Positions 54,675 to 63,789 of a stretch of DNA of 64,000 bases are shown one piece after another. The notes under the pieces were generated by a model. That model saw nothing but the letters and a program-made list of their open reading frames with translations. It made no database searches and was not told where the DNA came from. Source of the DNA: Metallibacterium scheffleri (GTDB lineage Bacteria > Pseudomonadota > Gammaproteobacteria > Xanthomonadales > Rhodanobacteraceae). Both the position numbers and the translations under genes were made by a program. Every line of letters begins with the position of its first letter. Positions within the stretch are counted from its first letter, which is position 1. Location: contig NZ_LDOS01000002.1 in NCBI RefSeq assembly GCF_002077135.1, forward strand, positions 248,001 to 312,000. The letters are read 5' to 3'.

Positions 54675-55265
54675 TCAGCGGGTGGCCCGCTCCTCGCGCA
54701 CGATGGCCGCGACGAAGGCCGGATCGGCGCGACCGTTGGCCGGATCGGTCGCGATGATGCGTCCCGCGCGATCCAGCAGCGCGACGACCACGTTGTGCTG
54801 GAAGCCGCCGCCCGGCAACGGGCGCCAGCTCACGCCCAGTACGCCGCCGAGCATGCCGATGTCACCGCTGAGCGCACGACTGAGCTGAAACTCCGGCGCG
54901 CTGACGTGGTGTTCTGCAGCGGTTTTCTTGAGTGCCGCGAGATCATCATGCGCCGGATCGAATGTGACCAGCAGCACCGGGATCGGCTGGCCGCCTGCGT
55001 TCACGACCTGATCTTCGACCTGCTTCAGGGTCTCGATTTCCACGGGGCAAGCCATCTGGCACGAGGCATAGAACATTCCCAGCAGACGCGGCTTGCCGGC
55101 GAGACTGGCGAAGGTGAAGGTGCGCCCGTCCTGGTTCACCAGCGTCAGCGGTGGAATGCGATAAACCGAGGTCGCCGGCAATGACGCTGGCGCGGATGCC
55201 GCAGCGGTAACCAGGGTGCAGGTGCCAAGCAAAGCACCACACAGTAGGACGAACATGTTTCTCAT
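54675..55265 (-). CDS. sco: SCO1/SenC family copper chaperone
   Basis: A 196-residue protein with a signal peptide (about 24 residues) and the SCO copper site C69-x3-C73 (ASCQMACP) plus the distal His in GFQHNVVVAL. SCO proteins deliver copper to CuA or related sites in the periplasm. Its ATG overlaps the nirV-like stop, and nirK is upstream, so it likely loads copper into NirK. A close relative at the window's right end is in the second nirK-nirV-sco module. Confidence 0.92.
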   Translation of the reverse strand: MRNMFVLLCGALLGTCTLVTAAASAPASLPATSVYRIPPLTLVNQDGRTFTFASLAGKPRLLGMFYASCQMACPVEIETLKQVEDQVVNAGGQPIPVLLVTFDPAHDDLAALKKTAAEHHVSAPEFQLSRALSGDIGMLGGVLGVSWRPLPGGGFQHNVVVALLDRAGRIIATDPANGRADPAFVAAIVREERATR

Positions 55266-56065
55266 GGGGTATCTCCAGGTTTGCGAACACAGCGAAAACC
55301 CACGAACGGCGACGAGTCCGCGGGAGCGAGCATGGACAGCGCGGCCACGCGTTCGGCCAGCGCGTAGTCGGATGGATCGCGGAATGCCAGCGCGGCGCCA
55401 CCGCACAAGCGCAGGACCGAACCGGAGCCGGCACTGCCGACATCGCCGTTGACTTCGGGAAACATGGCGCCATAGTCGCTCACCCATTCCCAGATCAGCC
55501 GGTTGAGATCGCGCAGGCCGTAAACGTTGGCCGGGCGCTGGCCGATCAAGCCGGGGCGTTGCCCCGTCGCGCGCATGAGCGCGGCCAGGATGGCGTTGCG
55601 GCGGGTCATGTCCGCGCGCGCGTCACGACTGCTGCTGCTGGCTGCGGCGGCATATTCCCACTGATACCAACTGGGCAGTTCGGCATGCAGGCTGTCGCAG
55701 TAGGCGCGCGCGGCGAACCAGCTCACGCCGGTGACCGGGTGACGCGCGGCTTGCGCATCACCCGGGTCGGCGGGCGTCAGCCAGCCGGCGAGGTAGTTGG
55801 GTCCGGCAAACAGCGGTGCAATGTGGCCGCGCTGCCACTCGGGGTGTTGGCGCACGAAGGCGGCGAACTGTGCCTCGGTAACGGGCTCGTCCATCATCGC
55901 GAAGGGTGCGATCCGTACGGTCACTGCCTGCGTACCATCGAGCAGGCTGCTGAGCAACGGGCCGCCGGGCACGATCACGAAGCGCGGAGCCGCGGCATCC
56001 GCCGGCGCAGGCCGCGGCAGCAGCGCAGCCAGCACCATCAGCAATCCTGTGAACGTGCGCAACAT
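55262..56065 (-). CDS. nirV: NirV-like formylglycine-generating-enzyme-family protein
   Basis: A 267-residue exported protein (signal peptide ending near PAPADA) of the SUMF1/FGE-sulfatase family: PVTEAQFAAFVRQHPEW, VTGVSWFAARAYCDSL, LPSWYQWEYAAA, DLNRLIWEWVSDY and the terminal GFRCVR. NirV proteins of this family sit beside nirK in several denitrifiers; their role is not established. It overlaps sco by 4 nt and follows nirK by 51 nt. A paralogue is at 63011. Confidence 0.87.
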   Translation of the reverse strand: MLRTFTGLLMVLAALLPRPAPADAAAPRFVIVPGGPLLSSLLDGTQAVTVRIAPFAMMDEPVTEAQFAAFVRQHPEWQRGHIAPLFAGPNYLAGWLTPADPGDAQAARHPVTGVSWFAARAYCDSLHAELPSWYQWEYAAAASSSSRDARADMTRRNAILAALMRATGQRPGLIGQRPANVYGLRDLNRLIWEWVSDYGAMFPEVNGDVGSAGSGSVLRLCGGAALAFRDPSDYALAERVAALSMLAPADSSPFVGFRCVRKPGDTP

Positions 56066-56116
56066 GATCGCCGGCTCGGTGTGCGCACGGGGTGGCCGCG
56101 CGCAGTGGCCATGCGC

Positions 56117-57214
56117 TCAGTGTGTGCTCGATGCCGCAGCCGGCATGGCGCCAGCGGGTGGAAACGGCCTGTTCCACAGCGCGCGGTAGAGCGTCGGTTG
56201 CTCGGGTCCGGAGACCACCAGTTGGCCCAGCGCGCCCTTGTTGAACATGCGCACGGCGGCGTGGTCGACCAGCATGAACGTGCCGGGCACGACCAGCCTG
56301 GTGTCGGCGATCACCGCGCCACCGGGCGGTACCGAGATGGTCTGCACATTGTGGTCTTCGTTGGAGCCGCCCCACGGCCACACGGTGTTCCAGATGCCGC
56401 CGATCATGTGGAAGCTGGAGGTGAGATTGGGTCCGCCGTTGGCGAAGAAGAAACGCACGGTCTGGCCTTCCTCGGCATGCAGGGCGTGGTCGCCGGTGAG
56501 CGAACCGACGGCGCCGTTGAACACCACGTAGGTGGGCTGCTCGTCCAGCAGCTTGGTCATGTCCAGCGCTTGCAGGCCAGGCTGCATGTAGGCGCCTTGG
56601 GTGTAGAACTCGCCCTGCATCACGTAGAACTCCTTGTCGACCTTGGGCAATCCGTCGGCGGGCTCGACCATGATCGCGCCATACATGCCGTTGGCGATGT
56701 GCACCGCAGCCGGCGCCATGGCGCAGTGATAGACAAAGAACCCGGCGTGCAGCGCCTTGAACTCGAAGGCGCCCTCGTGGCCCGGAATCACGATCGAATT
56801 GGCCGCGCCGCCGCCGGTGCCCATTACCGCGTGCAGGTCGATGTTGTGCGGCATGTGATCGCTGTGCGCGTTCTTCAGGCGGATCTCGACGGTGTCGCCC
56901 ACGCGCACACGGATCATCGGCCCGGGCACGGTGCCGTTGAAGGTGTAGAAGTCGTACTTCACGCCATCAGCCAGCGTGCCGACCACTTCCCTGGCTTCCA
57001 GGTTGACGATCACTTTCGCCGGGTAATGGCGCGTGATCGGTGCTGGCACCTCGGGAGGCGGCAGCAATTTCTCGACGATGGGCTTGCCTTCGGGCGCGCC
57101 GCACAGGGCGGGCGTGCAGGTCCAGCCTGCCGGTAACGGCGAGGCATGGGCCGTGCTGGCGAGCGCGGCACAGCAAAGTGCCAGCGTGATGGCGCTTGCG
57201 AGGATGCGTTTCAT
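56117..57214 (-). CDS. nirK: Copper nitrite reductase NirK (two-domain)
   Basis: A 365-residue periplasmic enzyme with a signal peptide (ending STAHA, about 24). Type 1 copper ligands are H123, C164, H172 and M177 (HNIDLH, YHCAMAPAAVHIANGM); type 2 ligands H128 and H163, with the third His in FMLVDHAAV; the catalytic Asp126 and the His in SSFHMIG are present. It reduces nitrite to NO. An FNR-type box is centred 67 nt upstream. The gene heads nirK-nirV-sco. Confidence 0.95.
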   Translation of the reverse strand: MKRILASAITLALCCAALASTAHASPLPAGWTCTPALCGAPEGKPIVEKLLPPPEVPAPITRHYPAKVIVNLEAREVVGTLADGVKYDFYTFNGTVPGPMIRVRVGDTVEIRLKNAHSDHMPHNIDLHAVMGTGGGAANSIVIPGHEGAFEFKALHAGFFVYHCAMAPAAVHIANGMYGAIMVEPADGLPKVDKEFYVMQGEFYTQGAYMQPGLQALDMTKLLDEQPTYVVFNGAVGSLTGDHALHAEEGQTVRFFFANGGPNLTSSFHMIGGIWNTVWPWGGSNEDHNVQTISVPPGGAVIADTRLVVPGTFMLVDHAAVRMFNKGALGQLVVSGPEQPTLYRALWNRPFPPAGAMPAAASSTH

Positions 57215-57274
57215 ACAGTGCTCCGTGGGTTGGATCTCACGCTTGTGAGTTTGATCGGAGCCTTCGCGCGGCCG

Positions 57275-57288
57275 CTGATCTGGATCAG
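57275..57288. promoter_or_regulatory. FNR/DNR-type box upstream of nirK
   Basis: CTGATCTGGATCAG matches the FNR consensus TTGAT-N4-ATCAA at all but the outermost base on each side and is a near-perfect palindrome. Its centre is about 67 nt before the nirK start at 57214. The same layout occurs before norB and the second nirK. Confidence 0.72.
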
Positions 57289-57432
57289 GCGCCGCCGCGG
57301 CGCGCTGTCGCAGTGATGGCGCGTAGATCAGCAGTGAGAGATGACAACCCAGCGCATCCGGGCGCCGGCGCAGCGGTTTGCACGGGCGGTGGTGACGCGG
57401 CAGATGGGCTCCGCCTGCGCTGCTGCAACCGC

Positions 57433-58089
57433 TCAGCCAGGTGAAGCTGGTGATGGGGATGCGATCAGTGGCGGTCTGCTGATTGTTGCACTGGGTCGCG
57501 CCGCCATGCGGCGGAACCATGGCCCGATGCGCGGCAGCGTGGTGTCGAAGGGCTGTTGCACGGCGTTGCCGAAATCCAGCCACACGTACAACCAGATGTC
57601 GGCGGCGCTGAAACGTTCGCCGCACAGCCAGGGGCCGTCTGCCATCAGACCATCCAGCCAGGCGATGCGGTCCTGCGCAACACGCTTCAGTCCGGCGGCG
57701 GCTTCGGGTGCCACCGGAATGCGGTTCCGGAACCGCGCCAGGCCCTCGGCATAGTGATAGGCGTTGTGGATGAACTCGGTGATGTTGAGCTCGACACGCC
57801 GCCACCACTGCCGGGTTTCGGCGCGCTCTGCTGGATTGCGGCCGATCAGCGCCGGCCACGGGTGCAGCTCCTCGATGTACTCGGCGATGGCCACGGCTTC
57901 GGCCAGCACGCGGCCATCATCGAGTCGCAGTGCCGGGGTTTGGCCAGCCGGGTTGAGTGTCAGGAATGGGGGTGCGCGGTTCTCGCCAGCGAAGACATCG
58001 ACGTGTGCTGCGGGCAATTGCAGCCCTTTCTCGATCAGGAACATGCGCAAGCAGCGCGGGGCGGGGCTGTCGGCGTCGTAGAGCAGCAT
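57433..58089 (-). CDS. Glutathione S-transferase-like protein
   Basis: A 218-residue protein with a thioredoxin-fold N-domain (MLLYDADSPAPRCLRMFLIEKG, LNPAGQTPALRLDDGRVLAEAVAIAEYIEE) and a helical C-domain (SAADIWLYVWLDFGNAV). It lacks a clear catalytic Ser or Cys of the N-terminal type, so the reaction is unknown. It lies between norB and nirK on the same strand, separated from norB by a strong terminator, so it probably has its own promoter. Confidence 0.8.
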   Translation of the reverse strand: MLLYDADSPAPRCLRMFLIEKGLQLPAAHVDVFAGENRAPPFLTLNPAGQTPALRLDDGRVLAEAVAIAEYIEELHPWPALIGRNPAERAETRQWWRRVELNITEFIHNAYHYAEGLARFRNRIPVAPEAAAGLKRVAQDRIAWLDGLMADGPWLCGERFSAADIWLYVWLDFGNAVQQPFDTTLPRIGPWFRRMAARPSATISRPPLIASPSPASPG

Positions 58090-58100
58090 GGTGGCTCCGG

Positions 58101-58133
58101 AAAAGGGCGAGGGCCGTGAGGGCGGCCCTCGCC
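58101..58133 (-). terminator. Rho-independent terminator after norB
   Basis: An 11-bp perfect stem pairs 58106-58116 (GGCGAGGGCCG) with 58123-58133 (CGGCCCTCGCC), 6-nt loop. Read leftward from norB, it is followed by CTTTTCC. It lies between the norB stop (58152) and the GST start (58089) and should separate the two genes. Confidence 0.75.
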
Positions 58134-58151
58134 AGGAGGCATCGCGATCAA

Positions 58152-60479
58152 TCAGCGATCCCGACCCACCAGTGCGATTGCGGCGGTCGCCATGCCGGCA
58201 CGTGCGAACTGGCGTTGCATCCACAATTTGCGCATGAAGTCCCAGGCCATGAGCACGGCGCCGGCGGCGAACACGATGTCGCCGGGCATGCGCATCCACT
58301 GCCAGAACAGCGTGGTGTCGTAGAACTTCATGCTGCGTGCGTAGGCGTAGCCGTGGGTGTACACCGCCTCGAGTTGCGGCCAGCCGATCGGGTAGAAGTT
58401 CAGCACGATCCACAGCACCATGCCGATGTTGTACAGCCAGAACGCCCACACGCCGAGGCGGTCGCTCCATGCGCGATCACCGTTCAAGTAGCGCAACGCC
58501 ATGTACACCAGGCCGATGGCCAGCAGGCCGAAGGCGCCGAACATGGCGGTGTGCGCGTGGTTGAGGGTGAGGAAGGTACCGTGCTCGTAGTAGTTGACCA
58601 GCGGCGCGTTCAGCGTGCCGCCGCCGAACACGCCGGCGCCGACGAAGTTCCAGAACGCCGAACCGAGGATGTACAGGTAGGCCAGACGGTACGGGAAGTC
58701 CTTCTGTTCGGCGATATGGCGGCGCTGGTCGATGGCCTCCATCACCAGCAGGAACAGCGGCAGCACTTCGAGGAACGAGAACATGCTGCCCACGCCGATC
58801 CACAGGCTGGGTTCGCCCACCCAGTACATGTGATGGCCGGTGCCGAGGATGCCGCTGAGCAGGATCAGGATCCACTCGAACAGCACGGCGCGCTCGACCA
58901 GTTGGCGCGAGACCAGCCCCAGGCTCATCAGGAAGTAGCCGGTGACCGCGGCGGTGAAGGTCTCGAACGCCCACTCCACCCACAGGTGCACCACCCACCA
59001 GCGCCAGAAATCGGTGATGGTGAAGGACGGGTTGGGCGAGGCCAGCGGGATCATGCCGAACACGTAGATCACCGCCACCGCCAGCGTGCTGTACCACAGC
59101 AAGTGCTCGATGCGGAACAGGCTGTAGAACGATCCACCCTGCCGGAACAGCGCCTTCAGCGTGGGCCAGAAGGCGCGCAGCAGCACCAGGCTCCACACCG
59201 CCAGGCCGACGAAGAACAGGATCTGCCAGAAGCGGCCCAGTTCCAGGTAGGACAGGCCCTGGTTGCCGAACCAGAACCAGTGCTTGCCGATCAGCCCCAT
59301 GATGCCGAGGTAGTCGCCGATCAGCGCACCGGCGACGATCACCACGAGCACCCAGAAGATCAGGTTGACCAGATGGCGCTGCCCGGCCGGTTCGCCACGC
59401 CCGATCAGCGGCGCCAGGAACAACCCGGCACCGATCCAGCTCACGCCGATCCACACGATCGCCGCCTGCAAATGCACGCTGCGCAAGAAGTCGAATGGCA
59501 GCCAGCGGTCGACGTCGATGCCGTAGAAGCTGGCACGCTCGCTGTAGTAGTGCGCCATGATCGTGCCGGCCAGGATCTGCACCAGCAGCACCCCGGCCAC
59601 CACCAGGAAATACTTCCACAGCGCCTTCTGGCTGGGCGTGGGTTCGGCAAAGCCCTGCAATGTCGGCTCGTAGGTCTCGCCGGGTGACTTCGGCTCGATC
59701 CACAGTCGGAAGATCACCAGCACCGCGCCGATGGCGAAGAACACCAGGGTGAACGAGGCCCAGGTCCAGATGAAAGTGGCCTTGGTGGGGCTGTTGCCGA
59801 CCAGCGGCTCGGCCGGCCAGTTCACCGTCCACGAGTAGTCCTTGCCGGGCCGCAGCGCCACCGTGGTCAGCGACGAATACAGCAGGAAATCGGCGGTATG
59901 CGCGGCGCTGGTGTCATCCAGCGCGTGAGCGCGCGTGTAGCCTTTGGCGAAGTTGTCGGTCAGCAGTGATTGCGCGATGCGCGTGCGCAGCGTGGCGATG
60001 GCGTCGGCCACCGCCTGCGGCAGCACCACCACCGGCCGGCTCAGGTCGATGGCCTTCAGCTCGACCCGCATGCTGCGCGTGATACCGGACTGCTGGTCGG
60101 CGCCGAGCGCCGCGTAGGGCTTGCCGTAGCGTTCCTGCGCCAGGTTCTCCTGCACCTGCCGGCCCAGTTGCACCAGGTATTCGGCGGTGTAGTCCTCGCC
60201 GAAGTACGAGCCCATGCCATACAGGCTGCCGTAGTCCATCAGGTCGGCCTTCTGGAAGCCCGACTTGCCGGCGACGATGCTGTCGTAGCTCATCACCGTG
60301 ACGCCGCTCGCGGTGACCATCTTCTGCGGCAGCGGCGCGGCCTGCTCGTAAGTTTCCACGGTGGCCACCACCATCGCCGCCCAGCAGACGACGGTGACGA
60401 TGACCATGATCCAGATCAGCACCTTGCTGGTGCGGTCCTGCGGTCCGGCTTGTGCTGCCGGTAGTGCATTGGCGGACAT
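58152..60479 (-). CDS. norZ: Quinol-dependent nitric oxide reductase (qNOR)
   Basis: A 775-residue protein of the qNOR type. It has one N-terminal helix (about 14-36), a periplasmic domain (about 40-210) and about 12 further helices, including LLVQILAGTIMAHYYSERAS, FLRSVHLQAAIVWIGVSWIGAG, and GTGHHMYWVGEP near residue 548 with the haem-iron/FeB His pair. It reduces NO to nitrous oxide using quinol, with no separate NorC. AGGAG lies 7 nt before the ATG; an FNR-type box is centred 69 nt upstream. Confidence 0.94.
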   Translation of the reverse strand: MSANALPAAQAGPQDRTSKVLIWIMVIVTVVCWAAMVVATVETYEQAAPLPQKMVTASGVTVMSYDSIVAGKSGFQKADLMDYGSLYGMGSYFGEDYTAEYLVQLGRQVQENLAQERYGKPYAALGADQQSGITRSMRVELKAIDLSRPVVVLPQAVADAIATLRTRIAQSLLTDNFAKGYTRAHALDDTSAAHTADFLLYSSLTTVALRPGKDYSWTVNWPAEPLVGNSPTKATFIWTWASFTLVFFAIGAVLVIFRLWIEPKSPGETYEPTLQGFAEPTPSQKALWKYFLVVAGVLLVQILAGTIMAHYYSERASFYGIDVDRWLPFDFLRSVHLQAAIVWIGVSWIGAGLFLAPLIGRGEPAGQRHLVNLIFWVLVVIVAGALIGDYLGIMGLIGKHWFWFGNQGLSYLELGRFWQILFFVGLAVWSLVLLRAFWPTLKALFRQGGSFYSLFRIEHLLWYSTLAVAVIYVFGMIPLASPNPSFTITDFWRWWVVHLWVEWAFETFTAAVTGYFLMSLGLVSRQLVERAVLFEWILILLSGILGTGHHMYWVGEPSLWIGVGSMFSFLEVLPLFLLVMEAIDQRRHIAEQKDFPYRLAYLYILGSAFWNFVGAGVFGGGTLNAPLVNYYEHGTFLTLNHAHTAMFGAFGLLAIGLVYMALRYLNGDRAWSDRLGVWAFWLYNIGMVLWIVLNFYPIGWPQLEAVYTHGYAYARSMKFYDTTLFWQWMRMPGDIVFAAGAVLMAWDFMRKLWMQRQFARAGMATAAIALVGRDR

Positions 60480-60541
60480 GACGCGCTCCTGATTCGCGTG
60501 TAAGGCGAATGGAATGCTAGGCGGCATGTCGAGGCGAGTTC

Positions 60542-60555
60542 CTGATCTGGATCAG
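60542..60555. promoter_or_regulatory. FNR/DNR-type box upstream of norZ
   Basis: CTGATCTGGATCAG, identical to the box before nirK, is centred about 69 nt before the norZ start at 60479 and 25 nt after the stop of the FNR-type gene on the same strand. Activation of norZ at low oxygen is expected. Confidence 0.72.
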
Positions 60556-60579
60556 GAATACCGCGGCACAACGCCGCAG

Positions 60580-61335
60580 TCAGCGTTCCAGCACGTTGCG
60601 CGCCAGCGCATTCAGCCGTGCGGCATCGACGATCTCCACATCGCGCCCGTCGATGGCGATCAGCCCGAGATCGCGAAACCGGGTCAGCATGCGGCTGACG
60701 GTTTCCGCGGCCAGGCGCAGGTAGTCCGCGATTTCACTGCGCGACATGGCCAGATGCAGACGCCGCGCCGGAAAGCCCTGCGTGGCGTAGCGTTCGGCCA
60801 GATCGATGAGAAATGCCGCCACGCGCTCGTCGGCCGCATGATCGCCCGCCAGGCGCGAGGTCATGCCCAGCTCCTTGGACAGCAGGCGGAACAACTGCTG
60901 CTGCAGGCCGGGCATTTTCGTGGCCAGCGCGCTGATCGCACTGAACGAGAAGCGGCAGAAATAGGTCGGCTCCAGTGCCACCGCATCGCAGGGATAGTGC
61001 TCGGGATAAATGGCATTGAGTCCGACCACCTCGCCGGGAATGTAAAAGCCCAGCACCTGCTCGTTGCCCTCGGCATCGATCGCGACGGTCTTCACCGTGC
61101 CGGCGCGCACCGCGTAGATCGCGCGAAACGGATCGTGGCGGCGGAACACGGGTTCGCCCACGCGGTATGGCCCCACGTGTTCGACCAGAACATGCAGATC
61201 GCGCAGCGCGGCCTTGTCGTAGCCGGCGCGCGTACAGGCGCCGGAAAACGCGCAGGTGCTGCAAAAACGCACTTCATCGCCATCGTCGGCGATGGGGCTG
61301 TCGCGATCAGTGAGGCGGTGTGAGTGCAGCGTCAT
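60580..61335 (-). CDS. fnr: FNR-type Crp/Fnr family regulator
   Basis: A 251-residue regulator with four candidate [4Fe-4S] cysteines: C25, C28, C34 (CSTCAFSGAC) and C127 (TYFCRF), matching FNR positions. The HTH has MSRSEIADYLRLAAETVSRMLTRFRDLGLI, with the E-x2-S-R that reads TTGAT. It therefore looks oxygen-sensing rather than haem-based DNR. The ATG at 61335 gives the FNR length. It lies between the two nirK modules, next to boxes for both norZ and the second nirK. Confidence 0.93.
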   Translation of the reverse strand: MTLHSHRLTDRDSPIADDGDEVRFCSTCAFSGACTRAGYDKAALRDLHVLVEHVGPYRVGEPVFRRHDPFRAIYAVRAGTVKTVAIDAEGNEQVLGFYIPGEVVGLNAIYPEHYPCDAVALEPTYFCRFSFSAISALATKMPGLQQQLFRLLSKELGMTSRLAGDHAADERVAAFLIDLAERYATQGFPARRLHLAMSRSEIADYLRLAAETVSRMLTRFRDLGLIAIDGRDVEIVDAARLNALARNVLER

Positions 61336-61423
61336 GGCAGCCTGGCTTCGCGATTGCAGCGGGTGCCAGTCTAGCAAGCGCGGTGCTGGATCCAGGCCCG
61401 AACCGCGGCGGATTGCCACGGAG

Positions 61424-61437
61424 TTGATCTGGGTCAA
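61424..61437. promoter_or_regulatory. FNR/DNR-type box upstream of the nirK-cytochrome c gene
   Basis: TTGATCTGGGTCAA matches TTGAT-N4-ATCAA with one mismatch. Its centre is about 69 nt before the ATG at 61500, and about 95 nt before the divergent fnr start, so it could also regulate fnr. Confidence 0.75.
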
Positions 61438-61499
61438 GAGCTCCCCCGGCGCAAGTTATTACGATCTTCTCACGCTACTTTCGCGATCAGGAGAGGATC

Positions 61500-62948
61500 A
61501 TGCGGCAGCCATTGCTCTCAACCATCGTTCTTGCCCTCGGCCTCGTCCTTCTTGGCGCGCATGCGGCACCCGCGGGCGCCGCGTCCGTCAAAGATCCCGC
61601 CGATCTCGGCCCGCCGCGCGGCGCGCCGATCGAGGAGGCCATGCTCGCGCCGCCCGCGGTGCCGCCGCCGATCCATCGCGACTATCCGGCGCGGGTGATC
61701 GTGCGCCTGGAAACCCGCGAGGTCGTCAAGGAGATCGCCGACGGCGTGCGCTACGACTTCTGGACCTTCAACGGCACCGTGCCGGGGCCGATGATCCGCG
61801 TGCGCCAGGGCGACACCGTCGAGCTGCACCTGAAGAACGCGGCGGATTCGCACATGGCGCACAACATCGACCTGCACGCGGTGATGGGTCCGGGCGGCGG
61901 CGCGGCGGTCAGCATGACGCCGCCGGGGCACGAGAGCGTGTTCACCTTCAAGGCCATGCGCGCGGGCCTGTACATCTATCACTGCGCCACGCCGCCGGTA
62001 CCGATGCACATCGCCAACGGCATGTACGGCTTGATCCTGGTCGAGCCGCCGCAGGGGCTGCCGAAGGCGGATCGCGAGTACTACGTGGTGCAGGGCGACT
62101 TCTACACGACGGGTGCCTATCACGCGCCCGGCCTGCAGACGTTCGACATGCAGAAGCTGCTGCTGGAGCAGCCGACTTATGTGTTGTTCAACGGTCGCGA
62201 GGGTTCGCTGACCGGCGCCAACGCGCTGACCGCGAAGGTGGGCGACACGGTGCGCCTGTTCGTCGGTGACGGTGGCCCCAACCTGGTGTCGAGCTTCCAC
62301 GTCATCGGCCAGATCTTCGACAACGTCAACGTCGAGGGCGGCACGCTGATCAACCACAACGTGCAGACCACGCTGATCCCGGCCGGCGGCGCGGTCACGG
62401 TCGAGATGAAGACGCTGGTGCCGGGCACCTTCCTGCTGGTCGACCACTCGATCACGCGCGCGTTCATGCAGGGCGCGCTGGGCCAGTTGGTCGTCACGGG
62501 TCCGGCCGCGCCGGCGATCTACGACAAGGTCTCCAGCGGCCCGGCTGCGCCGTCGCCGGCCGCCACGCCGATGGCTCATGCGGCCGCTCCCGCCGCGGCG
62601 GTCAACGACGCCATGGCCGACGGCAAGCGCGTGTTCGGACAGATCTGCGCCGCTTGCCATCAGGGCAACGGCATGGGCCTGCCGGGTGCGTTCCCGCCGC
62701 TGGCGATGTCGGATTACCTCAACGCTAATCCGAAGGGTGCCATCGGCATCGTGCTCAATGGGCTCAGCGGCAAGATCACCGTCAACAACACCGGCTACGA
62801 GTCGGTGATGCCGGCCTTCGGCACGCAGCTCAGCGATGACGAGATCGCGCACGTGCTGACCTACGTGCTGAACAACTTCAACAACAAGGGCGGCACCATC
62901 GCGCCCGCCGAGGTCAAGGCCGTGCGTGCGGGCGACAAGCCGCGGTGA
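61500..62948 (+). CDS. nirK2: NirK nitrite reductase with C-terminal cytochrome c domain
   Basis: A 482-residue three-domain enzyme with a signal peptide (ending APAGAA). The copper region has type 1 ligands H121, C162, H170 and M175, type 2 ligands H126 and H161 and the His in LLVDHSI, and Asp124. After an Ala/Pro linker (about 345-370) comes a cytochrome c domain with C383-AAC-H387 and a Met in SVMPAF. Electrons can pass within the molecule, as in Ralstonia-type three-domain NirK. AGGAGAGGATC precedes the ATG. nirV-like and sco genes follow. Confidence 0.94.
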   Translation: MRQPLLSTIVLALGLVLLGAHAAPAGAASVKDPADLGPPRGAPIEEAMLAPPAVPPPIHRDYPARVIVRLETREVVKEIADGVRYDFWTFNGTVPGPMIRVRQGDTVELHLKNAADSHMAHNIDLHAVMGPGGGAAVSMTPPGHESVFTFKAMRAGLYIYHCATPPVPMHIANGMYGLILVEPPQGLPKADREYYVVQGDFYTTGAYHAPGLQTFDMQKLLLEQPTYVLFNGREGSLTGANALTAKVGDTVRLFVGDGGPNLVSSFHVIGQIFDNVNVEGGTLINHNVQTTLIPAGGAVTVEMKTLVPGTFLLVDHSITRAFMQGALGQLVVTGPAAPAIYDKVSSGPAAPSPAATPMAHAAAPAAAVNDAMADGKRVFGQICAACHQGNGMGLPGAFPPLAMSDYLNANPKGAIGIVLNGLSGKITVNNTGYESVMPAFGTQLSDDEIAHVLTYVLNNFNNKGGTIAPAEVKAVRAGDKPR

Positions 62949-63010
62949 GGACCGGGCCGGTGGCGCCACAGCAGCGGCGCCACCGGCCCATGCGGAATCC
63001 GGGAATGATC

Positions 63011-63787
63011 ATGCGCACCCGTATTGGCCTGCTGCTGGCCTTGCTGGCGACGGCGCCCGCCATCGCTGCGGCCGACTACGTCGCCATCCCCGGCGGCGTT
63101 TTCGTCAGCGCGCTGGCCCTCGATGGCGCCGCGGCGCGCATCATCATCAAGCCGTTCGCGATGCGCGTCGAGCCGGTGACCAACGCCGAGTTCCTGGACT
63201 TCGTGCGCATGCATCCCGAGTGGCAGCGCGGCCAGGTGTCGCCATTGTTTGCCGGGCCGCAGTATCTGGCTGCATGGCAAGGTCCGCTGACACCCGGCCC
63301 CGAGGTGCGGCCCGAGCAGCCGGTCACCAGCGTCAGTTGGTTTGCCGCGCGCGCCTTTTGCGCCAGCGAGCAGGCGCGGCTGCCGAGCTGGTACGAGTGG
63401 GAGTTCGTCGCCGCCGCCGACGTCACGCGCCGCGATGCGCGCCAGAATCCGGCGCGCAATCAGGACATCCTCGACGCGATCCAGGCGGCCACCGGGCACC
63501 GGCCCGGTCGCATCGGCCAGCATCCCGCCGACGTCTGGGGCGTGCGCGATCTCAACCGCCTGCTGTGGGAATGGACCGGTGACTACGCCGCGATGTTTCC
63601 CAACGCCGATGCGCGCGTCCCCGGCGCCGGCCCCTCGCTGGCGCTGTGCGGCGGCTCGGCGCTGGCCTTCACCGACAAGAACCAGTTCGCGCTGATGATG
63701 CGCGTCGCCGCCCTGACCGCACTCAAACCCGCCGACGCCGCCCCACGCGTCGGCTTCCGCTGTGTTCGTGACCTGCCTGGAGAATGA
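63011..63787 (+). CDS. nirV2: NirV-like formylglycine-generating-enzyme-family protein (second)
   Basis: A 258-residue exported protein, a paralogue of the one at 55262: PVTNAEFLDFVRMHPEW, VTSVSWFAARAFC, LPSWYEWEFVAAAD, DLNRLLWEWTGDY and GFRCVRDL. The ATG at 63011 follows GGGAA; an ATG two codons upstream is possible. It follows nirK2 by 62 nt and precedes sco2 by 2 nt. Role as for its paralogue: not established. Confidence 0.87.
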   Translation: MRTRIGLLLALLATAPAIAAADYVAIPGGVFVSALALDGAAARIIIKPFAMRVEPVTNAEFLDFVRMHPEWQRGQVSPLFAGPQYLAAWQGPLTPGPEVRPEQPVTSVSWFAARAFCASEQARLPSWYEWEFVAAADVTRRDARQNPARNQDILDAIQAATGHRPGRIGQHPADVWGVRDLNRLLWEWTGDYAAMFPNADARVPGAGPSLALCGGSALAFTDKNQFALMMRVAALTALKPADAAPRVGFRCVRDLPGE

Positions 63788-63789
63788 CC

